Translations under genes and position numbers: made by a program | Shown: one piece after another, positions 6,339 to 13,813 of the stretch | Position numbering within the stretch: position 1 is the stretch's first letter | Layout: each line of letters opens with the position of its first letter | DNA from: Candidatus Uhrbacteria bacterium | Lineage (GTDB): Bacteria > Patescibacteriota > Patescibacteriia > UBA9934 | NCBI GenBank assembly: GCA_903891735.1 | Contig: CAITFQ010000068.1 | Coordinates: forward strand, 1 to 18,677 | Direction: 5' to 3' | DNA length: 18,677 bases | Notes under the pieces: model-generated | Databases searched by the model: none | What the model was told of the DNA's origin: nothing | The model's input: only the letters and a program-made list of their open reading frames with translations

Positions 6339-7664
6339 ATGCAGCCATCCTCCGAACCCTTCTGGTTCACCACCAAATCCCCTTCGCCGAGCCCCCAACT
6401 CACTACCAACATCAAAACCGACGTCCTCGTCATCGGCGGCGGTATGGCTGGGCTTTCTTGTGCGCAGCGCCTCATCGAATCAGGTCGCCAAGTCACCCTC
6501 ATCGAACAAGACTTCTGTGGTTCCGGCGCCAGCGGCAAATCCTCAGGCTTCATCACTCCCGACTCGGAAATCGAACTCAGCTCCCTCATTGCCAACTACG
6601 GCCCAATCAAAGCCAAACGCCTCTGGGAATTCGTTCTCTCCGGCGTCGACCTCATCCGCCACAATATTGAACACTACCAAATCGCTTGCGACTACCAGCT
6701 CCAAGACTCCCTCTTCATCGCCAACTCTCACCGCGGCCAACAGCACGTCACCGAAGAAAACAAAGCCCGCCAAAACCTTGGCTACCAAAGCACGCTCTAT
6801 TCAAAAGACTCCCTAAATAGCATCATCGGCTCTGCAAAATTCTTCAGCGCCGTCCGCTACCCTCAAACCTTCGGCATCAATTCTTACTTATACTGCCAAG
6901 GCCTCAAGGACATTCTCGTCGACGCCGGCCTTAAAGTTTTCGAACAAACTCCCGCCCTCAAAATCGTTGATCACCTCGTCACTACTCCTAACGGCCAAAT
7001 CGAAGCTCAAAAAATCATCATCTGCGCGGATCGTTGGCTCCCCAACCTCATCCCTGCGCTCAAACCAGAAATCTACCACGTCCAAACCTTCCTCGGCATC
7101 ACTTCTCCCCTCACCCCCACCGAACTAAAATCCATCTTTCCCACGGATCATCTCATGGTCTGGGACACCAGCCTCATCTATAACTACTTCCGCATCACCG
7201 GCGACAACCGTCTCCTCATCGGCGGCGGCGACCTAGTCTACACCTACGCCAAAAACCAATCTAACAACACCACTCGCGCCGCCGCTCGCCTCACTCACTA
7301 TCTCAAAACCAAATTCCCCCATCTCAACCTCACTCTCACCCACGTCTGGCCCGGTCTCCTCGGCGTCACCCCCGATCTCCTTCCCATCCTCGGCACTCTC
7401 CCCCAAAACCCTCACATCACTTACCTCTCTTGCGCCACCGGTCTCCCCTGGGCCGCCGCCCTCGGTCACCTCACCGCTGAACTCATTATCGAGCCAAGTC
7501 AAAGCTCAGCTTTGACCGCAAACAAAACAACCGAGCTCAGCTCGGCCGAACTCCTCAATGATTTCTCACCCACCCGCAAATTCCCCTTAAACCCCCGCCT
7601 CGCCTCCGTTATCTCTACTCCCCTCACCTTCGCCACCTCCCACGTCATTACTAAATATCTCTAG
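6339..7664 (+). CDS. FAD-dependent oxidoreductase, DAO family (glycine/D-amino-acid oxidase-like)
   Basis: 441 residues. A Rossmann dinucleotide-binding motif is at the N-terminus: VLVIGGGMAGLSCAQRL with G33/G35/G38, and the ribose-binding Glu56 at the end of the second strand (VTLIEQ). GSGASGKSSGF at about 61-71 fits the FAD-contacting stretch of the DAO family. The C-terminal part has the family's closing FAD region (HVWPGLLGVTPDLLPILG and LSCATGLPWAAALGHLTAELI, about 335-385). Family members oxidise primary or secondary amines or amino acids; the closest style is gamma-glutamylputrescine oxidase, but the substrate cannot be inferred. It is the first gene of a probable operon, with the Nudix gene starting 3 bases after its stop. 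Soluble, no signal peptide. Confidence 0.9.
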   Translation: MQPSSEPFWFTTKSPSPSPQLTTNIKTDVLVIGGGMAGLSCAQRLIESGRQVTLIEQDFCGSGASGKSSGFITPDSEIELSSLIANYGPIKAKRLWEFVLSGVDLIRHNIEHYQIACDYQLQDSLFIANSHRGQQHVTEENKARQNLGYQSTLYSKDSLNSIIGSAKFFSAVRYPQTFGINSYLYCQGLKDILVDAGLKVFEQTPALKIVDHLVTTPNGQIEAQKIIICADRWLPNLIPALKPEIYHVQTFLGITSPLTPTELKSIFPTDHLMVWDTSLIYNYFRITGDNRLLIGGGDLVYTYAKNQSNNTTRAAARLTHYLKTKFPHLNLTLTHVWPGLLGVTPDLLPILGTLPQNPHITYLSCATGLPWAAALGHLTAELIIEPSQSSALTANKTTELSSAELLNDFSPTRKFPLNPRLASVISTPLTFATSHVITKYL

Positions 7665-7667
7665 CCT

Positions 7668-8063
7668 ATGCCCCTCGACCCCCAAAAAATCTGCCAAGTC
7701 TCTGTCAAAGGCCTGTGCTATAACGACGCCGGCGCCATCCTCATGGTATTAGACAACGACAACGAATGGGAAATCGTCGGCGGCCGCGTCGAAAAGGGCG
7801 AAGACCTAATCGACTGCCTCAAACGCGAGTGCCAAGAAGAAATGGGCATCCCTTGCGAAATCCTCGACCCTCGTCCCGCCATCACCTACTCTTGCCTCGA
7901 CCAAGACGGCGAGCAACGCATCATGATTTACTTCAACATCAGCCTCCCGCACCTCAACTTCACCCCCTCAGACGAATGTCGCGCCATCAACTTCTACTCG
8001 CCAGATGAAATCCGCTCTCTAAAAACCTGCCCCCAAATCACTAAACTTCCCGACTACCTTTAA
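7668..8063 (+). CDS. Nudix hydrolase
   Basis: 131 residues. The Nudix box (GX5EX7REUXEEXGU) is complete at residues 39-61: G39, E45, R53-E54, E57-E58, G60. These glutamates bind the metal that drives hydrolysis of a nucleoside diphosphate linked to another moiety; the substrate (for example an oxidised dNTP or a nucleotide sugar) is not readable from the sequence. It starts 3 bases after the oxidoreductase stop and ends 8 bases before the dehydrogenase start. No SD is visible, which suggests co-transcription and translation by coupling or reinitiation. Confidence 0.93.
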   Translation: MPLDPQKICQVSVKGLCYNDAGAILMVLDNDNEWEIVGGRVEKGEDLIDCLKRECQEEMGIPCEILDPRPAITYSCLDQDGEQRIMIYFNISLPHLNFTPSDECRAINFYSPDEIRSLKTCPQITKLPDYL

Positions 8064-8071
8064 ATACTACT

Positions 8072-9073
8072 ATGCAACTCACAATCAAAGCCCTGCGCGA
8101 ACTGACGACCAAAGCTCTCCTCCACTACGGTTACACCGCCGAAGAATCTGTCGTGATTAGCAGCGTCTTGCTTTACGCTCAATTACGCGACAGCAATCAA
8201 GGCGTCGTCAAACTGACCGGCGCCGGCATTCCCAAAAATCCTAACGCCTCAACGCCAACTCTCACCAAAGACACTAAACTCTCAGCTTTCATGGACGCTC
8301 ACGGCACGCACGCCATGCTAGCCATCAATCAAGCTACTGATTTACTAATCAGCAAAGCTCAAGTTCACAGCCTAGCCATCGTCGGCGTCAATCACATCAA
8401 CACTTCAAGCGGCGCTATTGGCTATTACGCCAAAAAAATTGCTGAATCTGGCCTCATCGGCTTAGTTTTTGCTGGCAGCATGGAAAGTGTCGCTGCTCAT
8501 GGCTCGTTCGAAGCCCTTTTCGGTACTAACCCGCTCGCCATCGGCGTTCCTACCAACCACGAACCCCTAGTTCTCGACATGGCCACCAGCGCTATGGCCT
8601 ATTACGGCGTCGTCGAAGCCGATCTCGCCGGCCGCGTCTTACCTCCCAACATCGCTTTTGATAAAAACGGCCAGGCCACCACTACACCAAAAGATGTGCT
8701 CGACGGCGGCGCACTCCGCACTTTCGATCAAGGCCCCAAAGGTTCCGGCCTATCCATGTTGGTCCAAATCCTCACCGGCCCTCTCCTCGACTCATATTTC
8801 ACCGGTTTCGGCGATATTAAAAACAATTGGGGCGGCCATCTCCTCATCGCCATCGACCCTGAACTTCTCGGTGGTCTAGAATCCCTCAAGACTGGCGTCG
8901 AACAAATGATCACCAAGGTCAAAGCCAGCCAAAAACTACCTGACATCACTGAAATCTTCGTTCCTGGCGAACACGGCAACCGTCTTACCAAAACCGCCCT
9001 CGACTCTGACTCGATCACCCTAGAAGACAACCTCTACGCCGCTCTCACCGCCCTCACCAACCCAAACTCTTAA
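8072..9073 (+). CDS. Ldh_2-family malate/L-lactate/ureidoglycolate-type dehydrogenase
   Basis: 333 residues, slightly short for a family usually near 350. Family signatures: VGVNHINTSSGAIGYYAKK with the conserved His108, FGTNPLAIGVPT, VLDMATSAMAYYGV, and the Gly/Lys-Gly segment DQGPKGSGLSMLVQILTGPL. These NAD(P)-dependent enzymes oxidise 2-hydroxy acids with a non-Rossmann fold. Odd: where relatives have SHGxxRL near residue 43, this protein has NQGVVKL, so the usual His and Arg are replaced by Gln and Lys. Substrate choice, or even activity, may differ. Last gene of the 6339 operon. Its stop shares the tetranucleotide TTAA with the stop of the convergent gene at 9070. Confidence 0.88.
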   Translation: MQLTIKALRELTTKALLHYGYTAEESVVISSVLLYAQLRDSNQGVVKLTGAGIPKNPNASTPTLTKDTKLSAFMDAHGTHAMLAINQATDLLISKAQVHSLAIVGVNHINTSSGAIGYYAKKIAESGLIGLVFAGSMESVAAHGSFEALFGTNPLAIGVPTNHEPLVLDMATSAMAYYGVVEADLAGRVLPPNIAFDKNGQATTTPKDVLDGGALRTFDQGPKGSGLSMLVQILTGPLLDSYFTGFGDIKNNWGGHLLIAIDPELLGGLESLKTGVEQMITKVKASQKLPDITEIFVPGEHGNRLTKTALDSDSITLEDNLYAALTALTNPNS

Positions 9074-9852
9074 TCCACCTCCACACTCTCCCCATGAAAG
9101 CGGTGCAAATCCCCCACCTGCTGCAATTTTTGTAATCCCAAATTATTGACGTCCTGCGTCACCACCTCCGTCTGCTTAGGAATAATCGGCACTTCACCCG
9201 CTAATCGCTCATCATAAACCAAACGGTCGCGACACATCGCACACGGCGTCAAGGTAATCTGCTGCACCCCGCGCAGCACACTCACATCATCCGTCCTCGC
9301 CTCACCCGCCACAGCAATCGTCACCACTTGCGCCACACTCTCATCAATCCTGTCCATCAAATATTGCTCTGCGCACCACGCTTTACCGTCTTTACTCGCC
9401 CCTCCACTCTTATCAACCTTAGTATTTGCATCAAACATTACCGCCCATGGGTTCTCGCCATCTGCCACCTTTCGCAGCACCAACATCGCCGCCCCGACCC
9501 TAAAAGGCTCCGGCCGACGATAATGCACCGAGAATGCTCGTGCCCCACGTGCCAAGGCTAACAACTCTGGCCGCACCAAATCACGAGCTTCTACTAACTG
9601 TTCACGCGTCGGTTCGTTTCCAATCATCTTGTTTAACTTATCAGCCATCATCTTCGCCTGCTCTTTAAGTTCCAGCAAAACCTCTTCACTTTCTAAACTT
9701 CTAGCTCGTTCCGCTAAAGAAATTCGGTACGGCGCCCGCTCCTCATTCCGCTGCCGCACCATCTCTCGCATAAACGGCAAGCCAAGACGCAACGTCTCCT
9801 CCTGTCTCACTCGCTTACTCCCTTCTTCGTCAAATCGTTCGCCATCATTCAT
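9070..9852 (-). CDS. Cytidine-deaminase-fold protein with an N-terminal helical extension
   Basis: 260 residues from ATG 9852; a TTG at 9858 would add two. The deaminase core is at about 112-220: FRVGAAMLV, then WCAEQ (zinc-ligand Cys with the proton-shuttling Glu, about 160-162) and TPCAMC (about 203-207, two further zinc ligands). This is the C-A-E ... P-C-x-x-C signature of the cytidine deaminase superfamily. The first ~105 residues are charged and helical with no recognised domain, making the protein about twice the length of a housekeeping cytidine deaminase (near 130). The substrate could be free cytidine/deoxycytidine, a modified nucleoside or RNA. Monocistronic; an AAGG lies 7 bases before ATG 9852. 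Confidence 0.8.
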   Translation of the reverse strand: MNDGERFDEEGSKRVRQEETLRLGLPFMREMVRQRNEERAPYRISLAERARSLESEEVLLELKEQAKMMADKLNKMIGNEPTREQLVEARDLVRPELLALARGARAFSVHYRRPEPFRVGAAMLVLRKVADGENPWAVMFDANTKVDKSGGASKDGKAWCAEQYLMDRIDESVAQVVTIAVAGEARTDDVSVLRGVQQITLTPCAMCRDRLVYDERLAGEVPIIPKQTEVVTQDVNNLGLQKLQQVGDLHRFHGESVEVD

Positions 9853-9915
9853 ATTCAACCTTAATACTAGTCAGCCAATCTTAACACACGCCGAGTAAAT
9901 AAAAAATTCTCTTCG

Positions 9916-9924
9916 TGCTATACT
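9916..9924 (+). promoter_or_regulatory. Extended -10 promoter of the membrane protein gene
   Basis: TGCTATACT at 9916-9924 (hexamer TATACT, 9919-9924), 12 bases before ATG 9937. The predicted leader is about 6 bases and has no SD. Confidence 0.55.
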
Positions 9925-9936
9925 CAACGCATTCTT

Positions 9937-10620
9937 ATGCGTCTCCTTTTTTTCATTTTAATTGCTGCCGCCATCGCCTGCGTCGCCGCCCCTTTTACTG
10001 GCGACTTTTCCCTCTTCGTCGAAGCTGCCCTCTGGATTTATTCTCTCACCATCGCCTTTTTAGTCGACAAAGCCATCGCTCGTCGCCGCGCCCTCAAAGT
10101 TAACGTCGCCCTTGAACTCGCTCGCCTCCGCCACATTCATCACGTCGCCGAACAACTCGGCCGCACCTACTCCAGCAAAATCAACAAACTCCTCACCATC
10201 TACCAAACCAAAGTCGCCAGCGAATTCATCTCCCACCACAAGTCGACCGACCAATTCCGCGATCTCTCCCACGCCATCTACTCTTTCACCCCCAAAACCA
10301 CCAAAGACACTATTCTCTACACCGACCTGTTAAGCACCCTCCAAGAACTGACCCTCGGCCGGCAAAACATTCAACTCGAACTCCAAGGCGGCCTCAGCTT
10401 TTACGACTGGCTACTCATCACCCTCGTCCTCGCCTGTCTCTTCATTTTATTACTCGTCAAATTGGACGACCCCAGCCCCACGCTCCGCCTTGGCCTCACT
10501 TTCTTAGCCATTCTCGTCAACCTCATCCCGCTTGAAATGCTCTGGAAGGACGACCGCTTCAGCCAGAAAGCCCTCACCAAATTTGGCCTCTTCTACCGCC
10601 GCAACATTCCTCGCGACTAA
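9937..10620 (+). CDS. Membrane protein of unknown function (possibly bestrophin-like/DUF4239)
   Basis: 227 residues. Two N-terminal membrane segments (about 3-20 and 25-43), a cytoplasmic helical stretch rich in Arg/Lys/His (about 45-150), then two further segments (about 157-177 and 185-203) and a basic tail (FYRRNIPRD). The 2+2 arrangement with a ~110-residue soluble middle resembles DUF4239, a bestrophin-related group, but no motif settles it. Nearest neighbours are unrelated, and it appears to be a single-gene unit with its own near-leaderless promoter. Confidence 0.6.
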   Translation: MRLLFFILIAAAIACVAAPFTGDFSLFVEAALWIYSLTIAFLVDKAIARRRALKVNVALELARLRHIHHVAEQLGRTYSSKINKLLTIYQTKVASEFISHHKSTDQFRDLSHAIYSFTPKTTKDTILYTDLLSTLQELTLGRQNIQLELQGGLSFYDWLLITLVLACLFILLLVKLDDPSPTLRLGLTFLAILVNLIPLEMLWKDDRFSQKALTKFGLFYRRNIPRD

Positions 10621-10621
10621 T

Positions 10622-10667
10622 CAAAAACCGCACCTCAGCGTCACCCGAAGGCGGCTTTTGGTGCGGT
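10622..10667 (-). terminator. Intrinsic terminator of the 10687 gene
   Basis: Stem ACCGCACC 10627-10634 / GGTGCGGT 10660-10667; read on the minus strand it is followed by TTTTTGA (10627-10621). A second small stem can form in the loop. On the plus strand no T-run follows, so it serves the minus-strand gene. Confidence 0.7.
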
Positions 10668-10686
10668 ACGTCGCCCTAACTGGGGC

Positions 10687-11100
10687 CTACTTGGTCGACG
10701 GCAACAACATGTCAGCCGGGATCTCCATGATCAAGCAGTTGGCCTTGCCTTTACCGACCATCGCTCCTCGGTACGTCCCCGTCCACTGCTGAGTCTCTGT
10801 CTCAGAGCGTCGAAAGGCGTAGAAGATGGCGTCACCACGATGATTGTAGCTCTTTTCAAACCGCAGTTCAGTCGCCGTGAAGTGGAAGTTACGCAACGTC
10901 GCCTCACCGTAGTGATCGATCGTCTGACCCGTCCACCGCTCCGGCGCCTCCGGGTCCTCGAACAAGACCCCACTGAACAGTGACCCCATGATCTCCTCCG
11001 GATAGATCATGACCTGCACGCCGTCCGAACCGATCCCCAGCCCCAACGGACGCTGTCCCTGAAAGAAAAAACCGGTGATGAACCTTGGCTTGATTGCCAT
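10687..11100 (-). CDS. Hypothetical beta-rich protein with strong Shine-Dalgarno site
   Basis: 137 residues from ATG 11100, chosen because AGGAGG (11111-11106) lies 5 bases upstream; an upstream in-frame ATG at 11151 lies beyond the promoter and is unlikely. No signal peptide or membrane segment. The sequence alternates hydrophobic and polar residues, with W-T-G motifs at both ends of the second half (ERWTGQT and QQWTGTYRGAMVGKGKANC), suggesting a small beta barrel or sandwich. No family recognised. Single-gene unit with its own promoter (TTGCCA-17-TAGTTT) and terminator. It and the 17301 gene are the only ones here with a full AGGAGG at normal spacing. Confidence 0.75.
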   Translation of the reverse strand: MAIKPRFITGFFFQGQRPLGLGIGSDGVQVMIYPEEIMGSLFSGVLFEDPEAPERWTGQTIDHYGEATLRNFHFTATELRFEKSYNHRGDAIFYAFRRSETETQQWTGTYRGAMVGKGKANCLIMEIPADMLLPSTK

Positions 11101-11122
11101 TTGACCCTCCTTGGGTGCGCCA

Positions 11123-11151
11123 AAACTAGCACAGCTTCCAGCCATTGGCAA
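11123..11151 (-). promoter_or_regulatory. Promoter of the 10687 gene
   Basis: On the minus strand TTGCCA (11151-11146), a 17-base spacer, then TAGTTT (11128-11123) preceded by an extended TGC. The expected start is near 11116, giving a ~16-nt leader that contains AGGAGG. Confidence 0.5.
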
Positions 11152-11152
11152 T

Positions 11153-11653
11153 CTACATCTCCTCCCGCTTAATTTTCTGAATCAACTCCTCATCCTCTAA
11201 CCTCAACTTAAAATCTCCCTGAATTATTCCATCATACGTCGTGTGATGCGGCCGCACTACTTTCTTCAACTCAATTCCTTGCGCCTGCAACTTCTCAGCC
11301 AACCTCTCCATGTCCCCCTCTATCGGATACACCTCAATATGATCAAAGCCAGCCTTCTGACTCATGTCCGGCTTCTGATCAGCCAACTCCAAATACCAAA
11401 TCTCGCCGAGCGTCGTCGTCAGTGGCCGCTTAAACTTAATCACCGCAATCCGTCGGCCCGAAATAATTGACTGATACACAAACGCACTCTCCCCCTCAAA
11501 CATTCTTCTCATCACCTCAAATTCTTCTCTCTCGCCACACTTATAACAAATATGATCAGCCTTCCCGCCAATCTCAAACTTACTCACCCACTTATCAAAA
11601 ATCCCCACAAACCTCTGCGCCTCAGCCCAAAACTCCTCGACTGTTTGCAGCAT
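11153..11653 (-). CDS. YecM-like VOC-superfamily protein
   Basis: 166 residues. DHICYKCGEREEFEVM at about 33-48, then SGRRIAVIKFKRPL, then LELADQKPDMSQKAGFDHIE at about 86-105 match the pattern of the YecM family (a vicinal-oxygen-chelate/glyoxalase-like fold). The His/Glu positions of the DH and FDHIE motifs could bind a metal. The biochemical role of YecM proteins is not established. It starts 3 bases after the YdcF-like gene stop, so it is the third gene of a minus-strand operon. No SD. Confidence 0.8.
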   Translation of the reverse strand: MLQTVEEFWAEAQRFVGIFDKWVSKFEIGGKADHICYKCGEREEFEVMRRMFEGESAFVYQSIISGRRIAVIKFKRPLTTTLGEIWYLELADQKPDMSQKAGFDHIEVYPIEGDMERLAEKLQAQGIELKKVVRPHHTTYDGIIQGDFKLRLEDEELIQKIKREEM

Positions 11654-11656
11654 AAT

Positions 11657-12307
11657 TTATATTTTCAATAAATGCTTCGTATACCCAGCCTGTTTCAAAA
11701 CTTCAAACGCCGCCCAAACCTCTACCGGAATTTCTTGCTCAATCTGCCATCCCTTTTTAGCGTAAACGTCAATTCGCTGCAAATCGCCCATCATTATATT
11801 AATCACCTCATCTTTAGTTATCTCTCCGCCAACATATTCTTCAAACGATAACTGCGACGACGTAACTCGTAACTCTTTATCTGGCCATACTTTAGCCCCC
11901 GTCGCATAAGCCCGCCTTTCCATATACGGTTTCGTCACCACCAACACCGAATTCCAAACACCCAACTTCTCATCAATCAACGGTCTGCTCAAAGTAAAAT
12001 TCTCGCCCGTATTCTTGGCTTCACTTTCTAAAACAATCTTATCGCTCGGCACTCCAGCGGCCATCATCACCTCCGCAAACTTCGCCGCCTCACTCTCTAC
12101 CCAACCCGTCTTCAACAAATCATCAGCATGAGCAACGCCACCCGTCACTACCACCAACTGTGCCCAACCCTGTAACCACAACTCCGCCGCATATTCCGCC
12201 ACTCGTAAATCATGGCTACCGAGCACCAGCATCACGTCAACCCTAATCAACGGCTGATGCAACTGATGATAGTCCCAAATTATTTGTCTAGCTTTTTCAA
12301 TTGTCAT
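11657..12307 (-). CDS. YdcF/SanA-like DUF218 protein
   Basis: 216 residues. The DUF218 landmarks are in order: VDVMLVLGSHDLRVAEYAAEL (about 23-43), LVVVTGGVAH (51-60), ESEAAKFAEVMMAAGVP (71-87), ESEAKNTGEN (94-103), and VLVVTKPYMERRAYAT (about 118-133). The family has a Rossmann-like fold; some members bind S-adenosylmethionine and others are linked to envelope integrity, but no reaction is certain. No signal peptide, so this member is cytoplasmic. Its ATG overlaps the TGA of the upstream MazG-like gene (ATGA), showing translational coupling. Confidence 0.85.
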   Translation of the reverse strand: MTIEKARQIIWDYHQLHQPLIRVDVMLVLGSHDLRVAEYAAELWLQGWAQLVVVTGGVAHADDLLKTGWVESEAAKFAEVMMAAGVPSDKIVLESEAKNTGENFTLSRPLIDEKLGVWNSVLVVTKPYMERRAYATGAKVWPDKELRVTSSQLSFEEYVGGEITKDEVINIMMGDLQRIDVYAKKGWQIEQEIPVEVWAAFEVLKQAGYTKHLLKI

Positions 12308-12627
12308 AACCTTTTAGGTTTTAAATACCCATCTACCAACCCCAACAACTCATCGGCCTTTAAACCTTGCAACTCCGCCAATCGCAAAACATTAATCAAC
12401 ATTTTAACCATTCCCTCTTCCAACAATTTCTCACCCGCCAAATCACCATGATCCTGCGCCTCAGCGAATGCCGCAATCTTTCCCAACGATTTCGCCATGT
12501 GTAATGCACTATGTCGCACTGCAAACTTCATAACTTCATCTCGACTTTTCCCAGTCAATTCTGGATAGCTCTCAGGCGTAAACGAGTAATGAACAACGAT
12601 TTTATCAATTATTTCTTGCAGGTTCAT
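12304..12627 (-). CDS. MazG-like all-alpha NTP-pyrophosphohydrolase-fold protein (tentative)
   Basis: 107 residues, all helical. The central stretch RHSALHMAKSLGKIAAFAEAQDHGD followed by MVKMLINVLRLAELQG (about 38-90) resembles MazG-like families, where acidic residues on two helices hold metal for nucleotide hydrolysis. The classical EExxE is not obvious (E56, D59, D62 are candidates), so the activity is uncertain. First gene of a three-gene operon with the YdcF- and YecM-like genes; the -10-like GATACT ends 9 bases upstream of ATG 12627. Confidence 0.6.
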   Translation of the reverse strand: MNLQEIIDKIVVHYSFTPESYPELTGKSRDEVMKFAVRHSALHMAKSLGKIAAFAEAQDHGDLAGEKLLEEGMVKMLINVLRLAELQGLKADELLGLVDGYLKPKRL

Positions 12628-12636
12628 ATTGTATCC

Positions 12637-12642
12637 AGTATC
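12637..12642 (-). promoter_or_regulatory. Candidate -10 of the MazG/YdcF/YecM operon
   Basis: GATACT on the minus strand (12642-12637), 9 bases before ATG 12627. The -35 is weak (GTGATA at 16-base spacing). It fits the near-leaderless pattern of this window. Confidence 0.4.
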
Positions 12643-12677
12643 TTACCATTAAATCTTATATCACCTAACTTCAAATT

Positions 12678-13076
12678 ATGCCCAATCGCGTCGCCCACTT
12701 CGAAATCCACGCCGATAATCCAGAACGCGCTGCTGCTTTCTACACCGACGTTTTCGGCTGGAAAATCACTAAATGGGAAGGTGGCCAAATGGAATATTGG
12801 ATGGTAGAAACCGGCGGTCGCGAGGAACCAGGCGGCATCAACGGTGGCCTCGTCCGTCGTCCCTGCCCTGCTCCAGCCGCTGCTCAAGGCCTCAACGCCT
12901 TCTGCTGCACCATGGTCGTCGACAACTACGACGACGTAGCCGCCAAAATTCTGGCCCACGGCGGAACCGTCGCTATGCCCAAGTTCGCCCTCACTGGCAT
13001 GGCTTGGCAAGGCTACTTCATCGACACCGAAGGCAACACCATCGGCCTCCACCAAGCCGATGTCAACGCCAAATAA
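12678..13076 (+). CDS. VOC-family (glyoxalase/bleomycin-resistance-like) protein
   Basis: 132 residues. It opens with RVAHFEIHADNPERAAAFYTDVFGW, the standard first beta-alpha-beta module of VOC proteins. A second module starts at about 75 (FCCTMVVDNYDDVAAKILAHGGTVAMPKF) and ends with YFIDTEGNTIGLHQ. The candidate metal-site residues His7 and His126 lie at canonical ends; Glu is expected in the second module (Glu120). Substrate unknown: the family includes lyases, dioxygenases and drug-binding proteins. Single gene, divergent from the MazG-like operon across 50 bases. Confidence 0.88.
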   Translation: MPNRVAHFEIHADNPERAAAFYTDVFGWKITKWEGGQMEYWMVETGGREEPGGINGGLVRRPCPAPAAAQGLNAFCCTMVVDNYDDVAAKILAHGGTVAMPKFALTGMAWQGYFIDTEGNTIGLHQADVNAK

Positions 13077-13114
13077 TCGCTAACCTCAGCTTTTTCTTGT
13101 CAAGTCTTTCTTCA

Positions 13115-13142
13115 TTGCCGCTTCATGCCCTTCTGGTATAGT
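13115..13142 (+). promoter_or_regulatory. Promoter of the two-component operon, leaderless
   Basis: TTGCCG (13115-13120), a 16-base spacer, and an extended -10 TGGTATAGT (hexamer TATAGT 13137-13142), 8 bases before ATG 13151. Transcription is expected to start at or just before the A of the ATG. Confidence 0.6.
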
Positions 13143-13150
13143 ACTAACGT

Positions 13151-13813
13151 ATGAAGTTGTTGGTCGTCGAAGATGAACCAAAACTCAACAAAGGCCTCGT
13201 CCTCGGCCTCCAAGCCCGCGGTTACGCGGTCGACTTTGCGTTTGACGGCGTTGAAGGTGAAAACATGGCCAAAGGCGGCGATTACAGCCTCATCATCTTA
13301 GACGTCATGATGCCGAACCGCGACGGCTTTACCATGTGCCAAAACCTCCGCGCCGCCGGCCACAACGTCCCAATCCTCTTTTTAACCGCTAAAGACGCCA
13401 TCGACGCCAAAGTCGAAGGCCTCAACCTCGGCGCCGACGACTATCTCGTCAAACCTTTCTCTTTTGAAGAACTCGTCGCCCGTATCCGCACCATCATGCG
13501 CCGCACCCCCCAAGTTGTCAGCGACGTCCTCACCCTCAGCAACCTCAAACTCGACACCCGCAGCCAAACTCTCACCGTCGACGACAAACCAATCGAACTG
13601 ACTCTCCGTGAATACGGCCTCCTCGAATATTTCCTCCGCAATCAGGGCGCCGTCGTCACCCGCGAGGACATTCTCACCCACGTCTGGGACCGTTTCTTCG
13701 ACTCTTTCAGCAACGTCGTCGACGTCCACTTGAAAAACTTACGCAAAAAGTTACCTAAAGCTTATGCTAAACGAATCCAAACCGTCTGGGGCAAAGGTTA
13801 CCGCCTCGTTTGA
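13151..13813 (+). CDS. OmpR/PhoB-family response regulator
   Basis: 220 residues. Receiver domain 1-118: acidic pair Glu7/Asp8, phospho-acceptor Asp51 in IILDVMMPNRDG, Thr79 and Lys101 in YLVKPF. Winged-helix DNA-binding domain at about 125-220 (LRNQGAVVTREDILTHVWD, VDVHLKNLRKKL, IQTVWGKGYRLV). Phosphorylation by the kinase encoded next should control DNA binding; targets are unknown, but the structured RNA and secreted-protein gene just downstream are candidates by position only. It overlaps the kinase start by up to 50 bases. Confidence 0.96.
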   Translation: MKLLVVEDEPKLNKGLVLGLQARGYAVDFAFDGVEGENMAKGGDYSLIILDVMMPNRDGFTMCQNLRAAGHNVPILFLTAKDAIDAKVEGLNLGADDYLVKPFSFEELVARIRTIMRRTPQVVSDVLTLSNLKLDTRSQTLTVDDKPIELTLREYGLLEYFLRNQGAVVTREDILTHVWDRFFDSFSNVVDVHLKNLRKKLPKAYAKRIQTVWGKGYRLV

